From the NCBI RefSeq assembly GCF_036699995.1, contig NZ_CP144906.1, forward strand, positions 5,033,001 through 5,097,000: a stretch of 64,000 nt of DNA, in the 5' to 3' direction. Source of the DNA: Clostridium beijerinckii. GTDB taxonomy: Bacteria > Bacillota > Clostridia > Clostridiales > Clostridiaceae. Position 1 is the first letter of the stretch. Each line of letters begins with the position of its first letter. Below the pieces are notes generated by a model. That model saw only the letters and a program-made list of their open reading frames with translations, did no database searches and was not told the origin of the DNA. Positions 19,115 to 29,011 of the stretch are shown one piece after another. Made by a program: the position numbers and the translations under genes.

Positions 19115-19987
19115 TTATAATAATGTATTTAAAAGTTCAACTTCATTCGTAATTATACTATCTACTCCAACCATTATCACCTTTTTCATATCAACTAAAC
19201 TATTAACCGTATATGGATTTACTTTTATTCCTGCATCTTTAATTTCTTTAATATATTCTTCGTTTAATATACTTGAAAAATGAGGATGATAACAATCAAC
19301 AGAAATGGCTTTCAAATATTTAGGTACATTAACTAGTATAGTTTCTGTCAGAGCACCTAAAGTGATCTTTTTGTTATTCTCAAGTTTTCTTACTTTTACT
19401 AAACTAGTATGATTAAAGCTTGATATTATAACCTTATCTCTTAAATTATATTCATCAATCATAGACAAAACTTTTTTCTCTAGACCTTTATATTCTATGA
19501 CACTATTCTTAAGTTCCAAATTTAATACTTTCAAATCAGAGTCTGCAACAAGCTCTAATAGTTCTCGCAGAGTTGGTATTTCCTCTCCACCTCTGTTTTG
19601 AAAATATTCTACTTCTTCCATAGTATATTTACCAACCTTATAGCTACCGACTTGTTTACCTTCCTCATAGTTTCTTTCTGTTGTCATATTTAACTTTAAA
19701 TGTGCCATTTCCTGCAAAGAATCATTCTTTAAAAGTTGAATTTCCGGTACACTTTTAGTTCTAAATATCTTTAGTTCATCTAGAGTATAATCTTTAACAA
19801 AGCCATGTCCATTTGTAGTTCTATCTAAAGTCTCATCATGAAGTATAATTGGAACTCCATCCTTAGAAAGCTGAACATCTGCCTCTATTCCATCAGCATT
19901 ATACTCAATCGCTTTTTTAAATGCCAACATTGTATTCTCATCAAACTTTCCACTATAACCTCTATGCGCAATATTTAAAATCTTCAA
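19115..19987 (-). CDS. Glycerophosphodiester phosphodiesterase (GDPD/UgpQ family)
   Basis: 290-residue cytoplasmic enzyme expected to release sn-glycerol 3-phosphate from glycerophosphodiesters. Catalytic and metal-binding residues are present: His8-Arg9 (IAHRGYSG), Glu17 (ENTMLAF), Glu35 and Asp37 (GIEADVQLSKDG) and His50 (ILHDETLDRTT). No signal peptide or membrane segment is seen. The start is TTG at 19985-19987 behind AGGGGGGAA; no alternative ATG exists before the HRG motif. It lies alone among surface-protein genes, pointing the opposite way to the three family A genes. Turnover of lipid or teichoic-acid glycerol phosphate would suit the neighbourhood but is inference. Confidence 0.92.
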   Translation of the reverse strand: MKILNIAHRGYSGKFDENTMLAFKKAIEYNADGIEADVQLSKDGVPIILHDETLDRTTNGHGFVKDYTLDELKIFRTKSVPEIQLLKNDSLQEMAHLKLNMTTERNYEEGKQVGSYKVGKYTMEEVEYFQNRGGEEIPTLRELLELVADSDLKVLNLELKNSVIEYKGLEKKVLSMIDEYNLRDKVIISSFNHTSLVKVRKLENNKKITLGALTETILVNVPKYLKAISVDCYHPHFSSILNEEYIKEIKDAGIKVNPYTVNSLVDMKKVIMVGVDSIITNEVELLNTLL

Positions 19988-20214
19988 GTTATTCCCCCCT
20001 TGTTAAAATATAATTTATCTTACACAATTCCCCTAATATACATATCTTACACTAAACATAACTATATTACCATAATGAATATTAGTTTCATGATTCTTAA
20101 TTAAAAATAATTTATAATAACACACTCTATATTTATTATATTTTAAATATATTTATAGTTTAATTTCTGCATTTTATTCTGATTAAATACTTAGATAAGT
20201 AGAATTTTAAATGT

Positions 20215-20266
20215 AAAAAATACCTGCCAAGAATAAGTTTGTTCCAAGCATATTCTTGTGCAGGTT
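20215..20266 (-). terminator. Terminator of the short CWB/InlB-repeat gene
   Basis: ACCTGC-AAGAATA (20222-20235) pairs with TATTCTT-GCAGGT (20251-20265), followed on the minus strand by ATTTTTT (plus-strand A at 20215-20220). Confidence 0.85.
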
Positions 20267-20278
20267 TATACATACTTT

Positions 20279-21346
20279 TTATTGACCACTTATTTTTATT
20301 TCTTTAGTTCCTATAACTCCTGAGCCATCAGTTGCAACTGCTTTTACAATAACTTTTCCATTTGATATCGCTGTTAGCTTACCAGTATCACTTATTGTTG
20401 CTGATCCATCCTCGTTTACAACTAGCCACTTTACTTTTTGATTATCCGAATTAGTAGGATATACCTTTTTACTCATTTGTAAACTTCCACCCTTAGTAGT
20501 TATTGAACTTATCTCTGTAGTTCCAGAAATAGGTCCTAAAACTACTATATTTTCTACTTTTGTAGTAGTTTCACCACCTGTGTCTTCATTTTTCTTCCAC
20601 TGAGCATATAATGTGATATCTTTAGTTATTTTTATTCTATCATCATACTCGTAGCTTGAACCATCACCATCACTTTTTGTATTCCATTCAATGAAAGTAT
20701 ACCCATTCTTAACTGGTTTATACAAAGTAAGCATTGTATCTTCATCAACAGTTTTTGTCCTAAGTAACTCATCATCATCGTCCTCAGCCTCAGGATCTTT
20801 AAACTTAACTTTATATTGTTTTTTTACTTCCTTTGAAGGGTCTGTAGGAATATCCTTTGACATTTTTGAGTCCTCATCAATTATTTGATTTGGTACATAT
20901 GGAAGTGTATTATTTCCATAATAATCAAAACTTTTAGTCGGTATTGGATAATCACTTCCTATACAAGCCCCACTATCATCAAGGTTATAGATCCTTCCAT
21001 TTATAATAGAAGTTCCCTTCTGCATTGCACCGTTTTCTGAAAATATATAAATCTTTCCTTCTATTTGAATTACACCTGTTTGCATTACTCCACTTAGATC
21101 AGTATAATACCACTCTCCGTTGTCAAGAATCCATCCAGTTCTCATTAATCCATAAGAATCAAAGTAATACCAAATTCCGTTTATTTGCTTCCATCCTCCA
21201 TTAGCATAACCATATATATCTGCATAACTCCAACTCCCATCATAGTTTTCAATCCATGCAGCTAAAGACTTTACTGGAGCTACAGTAATTAATGATGAAA
21301 TAGCAAGACTTACTGCAATAGATTTCCTTAAATATTCATACTTCAC
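20279..21346 (-). CDS. Secreted CWB-repeat protein with InlB-like and Big_2-like modules (short copy)
   Basis: 355 residues: signal peptide (about 1-30, ending KSLAAW), about six CWB repeats at the N-terminal side, a linker, one InlB/Listeria-Bacteroides repeat (NGYTFIEWNTKSDGDG..ITLYAQW) and one Big_2-type Ig-like domain at the C-terminus. Module order is the same as in the next gene, which has nine Big_2 domains, so the pair looks like a tandem duplication with loss or gain of Ig modules. The start is GTG at 21344-21346 with GGGAGAAC upstream. Such Ig-like and InlB repeats act as stalks or adhesive modules on bacterial surfaces; the ligand is unknown. It probably shares a message with the upstream long copy. 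Confidence 0.85.
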   Translation of the reverse strand: MKYEYLRKSIAVSLAISSLITVAPVKSLAAWIENYDGSWSYADIYGYANGGWKQINGIWYYFDSYGLMRTGWILDNGEWYYTDLSGVMQTGVIQIEGKIYIFSENGAMQKGTSIINGRIYNLDDSGACIGSDYPIPTKSFDYYGNNTLPYVPNQIIDEDSKMSKDIPTDPSKEVKKQYKVKFKDPEAEDDDDELLRTKTVDEDTMLTLYKPVKNGYTFIEWNTKSDGDGSSYEYDDRIKITKDITLYAQWKKNEDTGGETTTKVENIVVLGPISGTTEISSITTKGGSLQMSKKVYPTNSDNQKVKWLVVNEDGSATISDTGKLTAISNGKVIVKAVATDGSGVIGTKEIKISGQ

Positions 21347-21380
21347 AATTAAGTTCTCCCCCTTATCTTTCCTAATTATT

Positions 21381-21410
21381 TGGTCAAGTCATAAAACTAC
21401 AACTTGACCA
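21381..21410. repeat. Perfect stem-loop between the two Big_2 genes
   Basis: TGGTCAAGT (21381-21389) / ACTTGACCA (21402-21410), 9-bp stem. The T-run follows on the plus strand (21411-21415), not on the coding strand, so for the minus-strand message it is more likely a processing or stability hairpin than a terminator. Confidence 0.5.
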
Positions 21411-21437
21411 TTTTTCCTTTAGTATTTTATACACTCT

Positions 21438-24400
21438 TTAACTATTTGGATTTATTATTATTGTTTTTGTAACTGATATTCCTGATCCATCATCAAGAGT
21501 TGCTTTTATATTAACGCTGCCTTGTTTTAAAGCTGTTAAATCTGCTGTTAAATCTCCAGTTGAATTAATAGTCGCAAGATCCGTATTTGTTCCGTCTATA
21601 TTACTTATAGACCATATCACTTTTTTACCTGTTACACTAGTTGGGCTTATAACTGAAGTCAATTTCACTGTGTTTCCAACAGCTACTGTATTACTTGATT
21701 GATTTATTGTAATTCCAGATGCTGCATTTATTGTTACAACTGACTGTCCGACAATTCCAGACCCGTCTGTCGCAGCTGCGTTTACAGTAACCGTTCCATT
21801 TGATACTGCAGTTAAAATTCCATTACTATCAATTGTTGCTTTTCCTGTTACAGGCGTTACTGACCAAGTTATTGCTTTATTAACTGCATCTGTTGGCCCC
21901 ACCGTTGCTAGCATTTGTAATGTACCATTTGGAATAACTATTGTAGAAATATTTCCTGTTCCTGTTACAGTTATTGTCCCTACTTTACCACTTATAGTTA
22001 TAGGCAGACTTCCCACAACTTTTGATCCATCTGTTGCAGTTGCATTTACAGTAACCGTTCCATTTGATACTGCGCTTAATAGCCCATTGCTATCAACTGT
22101 TGCTTTTCCTGTTCCAGGCGTTACTGACCAAGTCACACTTTTACTAGTTGCCCCTGTTGGTTCAAAACTTGCAGTCATTTTTAATGTTCCGCCATCCGCT
22201 ATTTCATTTCCACTTCCATCTGGCGCATTAACTGTAATTTTAGTAATTTTAACTTGTGGAATTACTTTTACTGTTATATATTTACTAATTCCCTTGCCAT
22301 TATCTGCAGTAGCTATCACCTTAACATCTCCAGAGGATACTCCTGTTAAGACTCCCGAAGAAGTAATTGTTGCTGTTCCAGTTCCATTAGAAACAGACCA
22401 GTTCACTGATTGATATGTTGCATTATTTGGCTCTACACTAGCGCTCATCTGCAATGTTCCACCGACCACTACTTCTGGAGCTTCATCAGGACTTATTATT
22501 ATGTCTGTTACATTTGTAATTTGTCCAGCTATTCTTACAGTTGCACTTCCAATTGCGGTTGTGCCATCTGCATTTACTACACTTGCTTTTACTGTAACTG
22601 TTCCATTAGTCACTCCTTTTATATTTATAGAACTTCCTACTGTTCCACCTTCAATCTTAGCACTTCCGCCATCACTTCCACTAATAACTTCCCAATTTAC
22701 AGCTTCTGATGTCGTTGTAGAATAACTTGGCAATAAACTAGCTATCAATCCAAGTGTTCCATCATCTTCTGTTATTGATAAAGCCGCTCCATCTTTTGTT
22801 GCTATATTAATCTTGGTTGCAGGTATATTATTGTCTATACCACTTATAGTAACTTCTATCGTATCGCTGATACCTGATCCATCCACAGCAGTAGCTTTTA
22901 CTGTTACTTTTCCATTTGACTTTGGAGTTAATTCACCGGTATTAGCATCAATTGTAGCACTTCCTGTATTATTCTCAACAGACCATATTACCGAGCCATT
23001 AGTTGCATCCTTTGGTAATACAGTTTTATCCATAGTTACCTTCCCAGTTCCTGTTACTGAATCTGGTCCATCTATAGTAATTTTAGAAACCTTAATTTTT
23101 TGACCACTTATAGTAACATCTTTAGTCGCAACTACTCCACTACCATCTAATGCTTCTGCTTGTACAGTTACTGGTGTTCCATTTGTATTTGTTACCGCCT
23201 TTAAAAGTCCAGTTGAACTATTAATTGTCGCTTTGTCTTCTCCAGACTTAATCGACCATTTTACTGATTTATTAGTTGCAGTAGTTGGAGTTATATTTAA
23301 GTTCAATTGTAATGTTCCACCATCTTCTGTAATTGCAAAATCAGTTTTAGTTGTAGTAATCTCCATATCGGTTACCAATATCTTTGTACTTTGTCCGCTT
23401 ATCGTTACTGTCATACTTCCAACAACATTATTATTTGAAGTTGCTTTTACTGTAACTGTTCCATTAGATATTGCCTTTAAAAGCCCAGTTGAAGAATCAA
23501 TAGATGCGCTTCCTGTATTATTTTGAACTTCCCAAGTTACAGCCTGATTAGTTGCATCTTCTGGAGACACACTTGCCTTCATTTGAAGAGTTCCTCCATC
23601 GGTTGTTATTGTTGATTCTCCTGCTTGTCCGCTTACTGTAACCTTACTTACCGGAACCACTACATCTGTGTTTGTAACTGTAACTTCTTTTGTTCCACTT
23701 ACATCAGAGCCGTCCTTTGCAGTTGCCTTCACCATAACTGTACCAGCTGATACTCCAGTCAATACTCCATTGCTATCAATAGTTGCTTTTCCAGTTTCAT
23801 CAGAAACAGACCATGTCACATCTGCATTAGTAACATTACTTGGTGATACTTCTGCTGTCATTGTAACTGATTTATTTACAGTAACATTTGAGTTTCCTTT
23901 TATATTAATATCTTCTACATAAACTGATGTATCTTCTTTCCATTGTGCATATAATATTATATCTTCTTCTACTTTTATACTATCATCTGCATCGTAGCTC
24001 TTTCCAGATCCATTGCTTTTAGCATTCCATCCTGCAAAAACACGTCCATCCTTAGTTGGCTTATATAAGTCAAATGACTTACCATATTTAACAGTTTTAG
24101 TTTTAAGCTCTGATCCATCTGAATCTTTAAGTAAAACTTTAAAGCTTCTTCCTTCATTTGGATTGCCATCTGATTCAGTTTTATCCTCAATAACTTCATT
24201 AAATTTCGAGTCAGTTGGAGAGGTAATTACCTTATTGTCAGTATTCTTCAATACCTGAATGCAATTTCCTGAATCATCATACTCTTTTTCTGGAGTTGGC
24301 ATTTTAGTTCCAACGACTTCTCCATCAGAACCAATAGTGTAAAACTCTCCATTTATAACTGTATTATTTGTCTTTATCGCTCCGTTATCGTCAAAAATAT

Positions 24401-24755
24401 AAACTTTTCCTGAGATATTAACAATTCCTGTTTGAATTACACCACTTGAATCTGCATAATACCACTTCTTATTATAATTAATCCACCCAGTTTTCAGTGC
24501 TCCATCATTTTGCAAGAAGTACCATGAAGAGCCTGCTTTGATCCATCCTGTTTGCATTTTCCCATTTCCATCAAAATAATATATCTGTCCGTCAATCCTC
24601 TTCCATCCTGTAACTTTTTGATTATCTTGCATATAATAAAAATTCCCTTGATAATCATTTACCCATTCGGCTGAAGCCCTTAATGGAATTAGAGTGAATA
24701 ATGTCATAGAAACGGTAATTGCTGAAATTATTTTATTTATAAACTTCCATTTCAT
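21438..24755 (-). CDS. Large secreted CWB-repeat protein with one InlB-like and nine Big_2 domains
   Basis: 1105 residues from the ATG at 24753-24755. The frame stays open to 24827, but MKWKFINKIISAITVSM is a proper signal peptide (cleaved near RASAEW, about 29) and a GGGG-containing weak ribosome binding site precedes that ATG. Order: signal, about six CWB repeats (to about 145), linker, one InlB-like repeat (GRVFAGWNAKSNGSG..ILYAQW, about 215-270), then nine Big_2 Ig-like domains (about 275-1105), each with a core like TWSV...G.ATID..G.LTA.S.GTVTVKATA. This is a fibrous stalk hung on the wall by its N-terminal repeats, the reverse order from family A. Near-identical Big_2 units make copy-number change likely. 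The ligand is unknown. Confidence 0.88.
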   Translation of the reverse strand: MKWKFINKIISAITVSMTLFTLIPLRASAEWVNDYQGNFYYMQDNQKVTGWKRIDGQIYYFDGNGKMQTGWIKAGSSWYFLQNDGALKTGWINYNKKWYYADSSGVIQTGIVNISGKVYIFDDNGAIKTNNTVINGEFYTIGSDGEVVGTKMPTPEKEYDDSGNCIQVLKNTDNKVITSPTDSKFNEVIEDKTESDGNPNEGRSFKVLLKDSDGSELKTKTVKYGKSFDLYKPTKDGRVFAGWNAKSNGSGKSYDADDSIKVEEDIILYAQWKEDTSVYVEDINIKGNSNVTVNKSVTMTAEVSPSNVTNADVTWSVSDETGKATIDSNGVLTGVSAGTVMVKATAKDGSDVSGTKEVTVTNTDVVVPVSKVTVSGQAGESTITTDGGTLQMKASVSPEDATNQAVTWEVQNNTGSASIDSSTGLLKAISNGTVTVKATSNNNVVGSMTVTISGQSTKILVTDMEITTTKTDFAITEDGGTLQLNLNITPTTATNKSVKWSIKSGEDKATINSSTGLLKAVTNTNGTPVTVQAEALDGSGVVATKDVTISGQKIKVSKITIDGPDSVTGTGKVTMDKTVLPKDATNGSVIWSVENNTGSATIDANTGELTPKSNGKVTVKATAVDGSGISDTIEVTISGIDNNIPATKINIATKDGAALSITEDDGTLGLIASLLPSYSTTTSEAVNWEVISGSDGGSAKIEGGTVGSSINIKGVTNGTVTVKASVVNADGTTAIGSATVRIAGQITNVTDIIISPDEAPEVVVGGTLQMSASVEPNNATYQSVNWSVSNGTGTATITSSGVLTGVSSGDVKVIATADNGKGISKYITVKVIPQVKITKITVNAPDGSGNEIADGGTLKMTASFEPTGATSKSVTWSVTPGTGKATVDSNGLLSAVSNGTVTVNATATDGSKVVGSLPITISGKVGTITVTGTGNISTIVIPNGTLQMLATVGPTDAVNKAITWSVTPVTGKATIDSNGILTAVSNGTVTVNAAATDGSGIVGQSVVTINAASGITINQSSNTVAVGNTVKLTSVISPTSVTGKKVIWSISNIDGTNTDLATINSTGDLTADLTALKQGSVNIKATLDDGSGISVTKTIIINPNS

Positions 24756-25070
24756 CAAATCTACCCCTATCTTATATTTTTCATAGTACCTTATATTAAA
24801 AAGTACTTTTGTCTTACCATAATTCAAACAACTATTAGAATAAAATTTAGCAGAGATAATATGTACTTTTGAACAATTGAATTCTTATCACACAATTATC
24901 CAAATAATATTCCTAAATTTATCTTATTACTCTATTTATTATCGAAGCTTTTTTGAATAACTATATAGATATAATACCATTTTACATTAAATATCCCATA
25001 TTGAGTATAATTTAAAAATCTAAGGAGGAAAGTTGCCGTCTTCCCCCTTAGATTTAATTCATGACTTCAA
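24756..25070. other. Gap between two CWB genes
   Basis: 315 AT-rich bases upstream of the large Big_2 gene. Apart from the terminator of the next gene at 25016-25055, I see no recognisable element. Confidence 0.4.
25016..25055 (-). terminator. Terminator of the 25071 CWB gene
   Basis: AAATCTAAGG-GGAAAG (25016-25032) pairs with CTTCC-CCTTAGATTT (25040-25055), followed on the minus strand by TTTTTAAA. Confidence 0.85.
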
Positions 25071-27176
25071 TTAATATAAGGTTCCATCTGAACCAAAGAC
25101 ATATTTTGTTCCATCTATATATCTTGATCCTGTTACCATTTCTCCATTAATATTAAAATAATAATTTTTACCATCAATAACTACCCATTCATTTTTTTTC
25201 ATTACACCCGTACCTTCATCTAAATAATAACAATTATTCTTAGAATAAATCCATCCTGTTTTCATTGAGCCATCATCATTTGAATAATACCAATTTCCAT
25301 TAGCTCTAAACCAACCTGTCTGCATTTCTCCTGATGTATTCTTAAAATAGTACCAGTTACTACCCAAGTTAAGCCAATCACTAGCTGCCTGTCCATTATC
25401 TTTTAAATAATACCATTTTTCATTAGACGATTTCCAAATTGAAGTTGACATTGATCCATCATTATTAAAATAATACCAGTACTCATCAACTTTAAACCAG
25501 TCCTTTACCATCTTACCATCAGCTTTTAAGTAATAATATTTACCATTATAATTGACCCACTCCATCTTTTTAACGGCTCCATCTTCACCAACATAATACC
25601 AATCATCACCATCTTGTACCCATTGGTTAAACAGTTCACAGCCCTTTTTCTTATCGAAGTAACACTTCTTACCATCTACAATCTGCCAACCTGTTTCCAT
25701 GGCCCCATCAATTCTATTAAAATAATATATTTTTCCATTTATCTTTTGTACACCTTTTAAACTAACTCCATCTTTATCATAATAATATATATATCCATCA
25801 TGTTTTCCCCAGCCTTTATCATTATCATACCTGTCAAACACTTTATCCCAAGCATCATCAACATCATTATTCTTATCTTTAAGAGCATCAGTAAGATCAT
25901 CTAAGGAGTCATTTATGTCATTTATCCCATCACTTATTCCATCTATAGTTTTATCAAACTCATTTTTACCTTTATCTATCAAGCCGCCAATTTGAGTATT
26001 TATATCTGGAATCATATTGTATGTCCCACTTTTTATCATTCCCTTTATCTTATCCCCAACATTACCTAGATTAACTCCATCAATCATCTTATCTAATAAA
26101 TTCTTTTCGTAATCTCCAACTACAACAGCATATTTATAACTTTTATTTGCTGTGATATCTCCGTTTTTAGTTAATGATAAGCTTAAAATAGAGAATTTAG
26201 TTCCATCTATATCCAACGGAAAACTTAAGCTGCCACTCAAATTAGTAACACCATTAAAATCAATAATATTTAAATCTTTATTTATTTTATCTGAATCTCC
26301 CTGTTTTGCCTTTAACATATTATAAATTGGGTTATTAATTACATATACCTTGTTGTTTACGGAATCAATAACATTGATACTCATACCATCACCAATAACT
26401 TTAGAACCATTATCTAAATTAATTACTTTTGAATAAGCCGTTGTACCTACTGCTGGATTAAATGTCAATGAAGGAACTATATCAATGCTGCTGTAAGATG
26501 CATTCCTCACATTAGCACTATAAGTATTTACGCAATATGCGCCATTTCCTACCACAGTATTAACTATTGATCCCACTAACCCCTTTACCACAAAGGCCTG
26601 AGCTATAACATCACCTGAATTATTTTTCCCAGTATACTGATATATAGGGATATTCTGAAATCTGCTCTTAATAGCACTTGGTAATGCTGCTTGTAAGTTT
26701 TTCTCCACTATAGGTTCGATTACGTTTTTAAGCGTTTCCTCTGGTATAGTACCTCCTGTAGCCGATTCTGCCTTCGATACAACTGCATTTGTTATTGGAT
26801 CTTTCAAAACCTCATAAACTTGTGCTGAAATTTCATCAACTAGCGAACCCGACAGATTGTACGATAACTTGCCACATTCCTCATTGTCGATTGACTTTGC
26901 TCCTTTGCTGCTAAACATCAATTTTACTCCATTTTCTAACTGAGGGTTTATAGTTGTGTTTTCAGCCATTCCTATAAGAGTATCTCCATCAGGAACCATT
27001 GATCCTATATCAATTCCAGAAAGAGCTATGTTATTAGTTTGGGGATTTAAAATTATTTTTGAAATATCATTAGTCTCCGCTTTAACTGAAGTACTGAAAA
27101 CACTATTTGGTATTGTAGCTATAATACTTGTCCCAATTAATACAAGTGCCAATATTTTATTAATTCTTCTTATCAT
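25071..27176 (-). CDS. Secreted CWB-repeat protein with a long unassigned N-terminal region
   Basis: 701 residues from the ATG at 27174-27176, which has GGAGG eight bases upstream; a TTG five codons earlier would place that GGAGG inside the coding region. The signal peptide covers about 1-36. Residues about 40-375 are an unassigned secreted region of beta-rich appearance, with no similarity that I can see to family A. Next comes an Asp/Asn/Lys segment with a heptad-like IDGISDGINDINDSLDDL pattern (about 395-435) that may be a short coiled coil, then about eleven C-terminal CWB repeats with more charged and aromatic units than elsewhere (DGDDWYYVGEDGAVKKMEW). It has its own terminator. Function unknown beyond surface attachment. 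Confidence 0.83.
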   Translation of the reverse strand: MIRRINKILALVLIGTSIIATIPNSVFSTSVKAETNDISKIILNPQTNNIALSGIDIGSMVPDGDTLIGMAENTTINPQLENGVKLMFSSKGAKSIDNEECGKLSYNLSGSLVDEISAQVYEVLKDPITNAVVSKAESATGGTIPEETLKNVIEPIVEKNLQAALPSAIKSRFQNIPIYQYTGKNNSGDVIAQAFVVKGLVGSIVNTVVGNGAYCVNTYSANVRNASYSSIDIVPSLTFNPAVGTTAYSKVINLDNGSKVIGDGMSINVIDSVNNKVYVINNPIYNMLKAKQGDSDKINKDLNIIDFNGVTNLSGSLSFPLDIDGTKFSILSLSLTKNGDITANKSYKYAVVVGDYEKNLLDKMIDGVNLGNVGDKIKGMIKSGTYNMIPDINTQIGGLIDKGKNEFDKTIDGISDGINDINDSLDDLTDALKDKNNDVDDAWDKVFDRYDNDKGWGKHDGYIYYYDKDGVSLKGVQKINGKIYYFNRIDGAMETGWQIVDGKKCYFDKKKGCELFNQWVQDGDDWYYVGEDGAVKKMEWVNYNGKYYYLKADGKMVKDWFKVDEYWYYFNNDGSMSTSIWKSSNEKWYYLKDNGQAASDWLNLGSNWYYFKNTSGEMQTGWFRANGNWYYSNDDGSMKTGWIYSKNNCYYLDEGTGVMKKNEWVVIDGKNYYFNINGEMVTGSRYIDGTKYVFGSDGTLY

Positions 27177-27447
27177 GCCAATCGCCTCCAAAATATCTAT
27201 ATATATTATATCATTTATACTGATGAGTTTAAATATTCTAACAATATATAGATATTTTTAATATGCATTATATGATATAAAATTCATTAGCCAAATAGCT
27301 CTAATTACATAATTAATGATATAACTATGTTTACGAATTTAGTTATAAATATCCGCATAAAAATAACCATATCGTGATATAAAAATTATATCTTTGATAT
27401 AGTTATTCTAAAACTCTTTAATTAATTTATTCTTTAAATATTTATTA

Positions 27448-28755
27448 TTATTTTAATTTAAATTTTTGTACTAATTCAGTTAAATGCATTGCTATCTGAG
27501 CTTGCTGAGTTGCTGCATTGGCTACTTGCGATATAGCTGATGAACTAGTTTCTATTTCTGATTGTATTTTCTCGCTATTAACAGAAGATTTTTGAACATC
27601 TGCAGCTGTACTTTGAAGTGCTTCATTTATCTGCTCAACTGTAGCTTCAACCTCTTGAGCCATTGATACTAGTTCCTCTGACATTGAGCTTACAAAGTCT
27701 CCATCATTGCTATACTTTTCTCCGATCTTAGCATAATCCTGTAACTGCTTATCAACTTCACTCGACATAAAGTTAAGTATATCATTGCTGTTATCTGAAA
27801 GATTTTTAACTGCGTCCTGTATCTTAGATATTGTATCTTGAATTGTAAAAACAGTTTGGGAAGATTCCTCTGCAAGTTTTCTAATTTCTTCTGCTACAAC
27901 TGCAAATCCTTTTCCTGATTCTCCTGCTCTAGCCGCTTCTATTGCTGCATTTAATGCCAAAAGATTAGTTTGCTCCGCAATATCAGCTATAGCCCCAGCC
28001 ATAACTTTAACTTCCTCAACAACTCTTGCATCTTCAATTGCCTTTATTATATCTTTTTCTTTTTGTTCTCTTATTTGTGTTGTATTTGCAATAGCAATTT
28101 TACTATCTTCCTTGACCTTTTCAGCTCTTCTTTTAATCTTTTCAGCATTTGTACTTCCATCGGCTGCTTTATTTGCCAAACTTTCCATACTAGAATTAAC
28201 TTCTTCAATAGAAGCAGCAATCTCTTCTGCCGTTGCACTTGTTTCCGTCATTGTAACATTTATATTTTTGGATGAATTATCAACTTCATCAAGCTTGGCT
28301 GATACTTCTTCTACATTCGCAGATAATTCCTGACTTAACCCACTCATGTTACAAGCTTCATTTAAAATAGTTGAAATAAGATTTTTTACATTCTCCTGAG
28401 CAATATTCAGTTCCCTTGCAGTAGCTCCAATTTCATCATATTTAGTTATTTCAACACCTTCTGAAAAATCATAGCTTGCCAACTTCATAGCAAATTTCTG
28501 AAGAGTATTTAGTCTTGAAATTATATTTTTATGCATATAAAACCCAGCAAAAATTGCTGCAATTATACTTATGATACATACCACTACAGTTGTCGTAATA
28601 TCTCTTGCCAATGTATCTCCATTAGCAATACCATTTTTTATATCACTAAGCTGCTTAAAATTCACTATTCCTGATATAAATACCAAAATAGACATAATTA
28701 CATACGAAACTTGAAGTTTAACCTTTAGTGATACATTTTTTTTCTCTTTATTCAT
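27448..28755 (-). CDS. Methyl-accepting chemotaxis protein without a sensory domain
   Basis: 435-residue chemoreceptor. Two membrane segments (about 12-29 and 53-72) enclose only about 23 outside residues, too few for a ligand-binding domain. A HAMP domain (about 73-125) and an MCP signalling domain follow, with the conserved hairpin tip ([19 protein letters not shown]; then [16 protein letters not shown]). Start ATG follows AGGAGG. Receptors of this form usually sense through the membrane or cytoplasm or signal through partners. It is a single gene among the CWB genes with no che genes nearby. Possible roles, inferred: energy or membrane-state sensing, or input to a non-chemotactic surface output. 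Confidence 0.9.
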   Translation of the reverse strand: MNKEKKNVSLKVKLQVSYVIMSILVFISGIVNFKQLSDIKNGIANGDTLARDITTTVVVCIISIIAAIFAGFYMHKNIISRLNTLQKFAMKLASYDFSEGVEITKYDEIGATARELNIAQENVKNLISTILNEACNMSGLSQELSANVEEVSAKLDEVDNSSKNINVTMTETSATAEEIAASIEEVNSSMESLANKAADGSTNAEKIKRRAEKVKEDSKIAIANTTQIREQKEKDIIKAIEDARVVEEVKVMAGAIADIAEQTNLLALNAAIEAARAGESGKGFAVVAEEIRKLAEESSQTVFTIQDTISKIQDAVKNLSDNSNDILNFMSSEVDKQLQDYAKIGEKYSNDGDFVSSMSEELVSMAQEVEATVEQINEALQSTAADVQKSSVNSEKIQSEIETSSSAISQVANAATQQAQIAMHLTELVQKFKLK

Positions 28756-28972
28756 TTTGTCTCCTCCTATATGTACCTTTCAATCTAATTGCATTCATTT
28801 ATAAAATATTTTAATAAATGTATTCATATTTATAGATGGTGATTGACTATCCTACACAATTTTATGATATCATTATTTTTTCCTACATTCAACTAATACA
28901 AACATAACTCTACAATTATAACATTATTTGGACATATATATAAATTTTAGCTTATCCTTTGTACAAAAATAA

Positions 28973-29001
28973 AAGTGATATCCTATCATAAGATATCACT
29001 T
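28973..29001 (-). terminator. Terminator of the cadherin-like/CWB gene
   Basis: Perfect 10-bp stem AAGTGATATC (28973-28982) / GATATCACTT (28992-29001), followed on the minus strand by TTATTTTTG. Confidence 0.88.
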
Positions 29002-29011
29002 CTATTCTTAA

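Noticed and set aside
22087..24258. Several plus-strand frames of 70-108 codons opposite the Big_2 gene
   Set aside because: They repeat with the period of the Big_2 domains, as expected for antisense shadows of a repetitive gene.
24756..24827. Longer start for the large Big_2 protein
   Set aside because: The extra 24 residues are not signal-like and would bury the signal peptide that begins at 24755.
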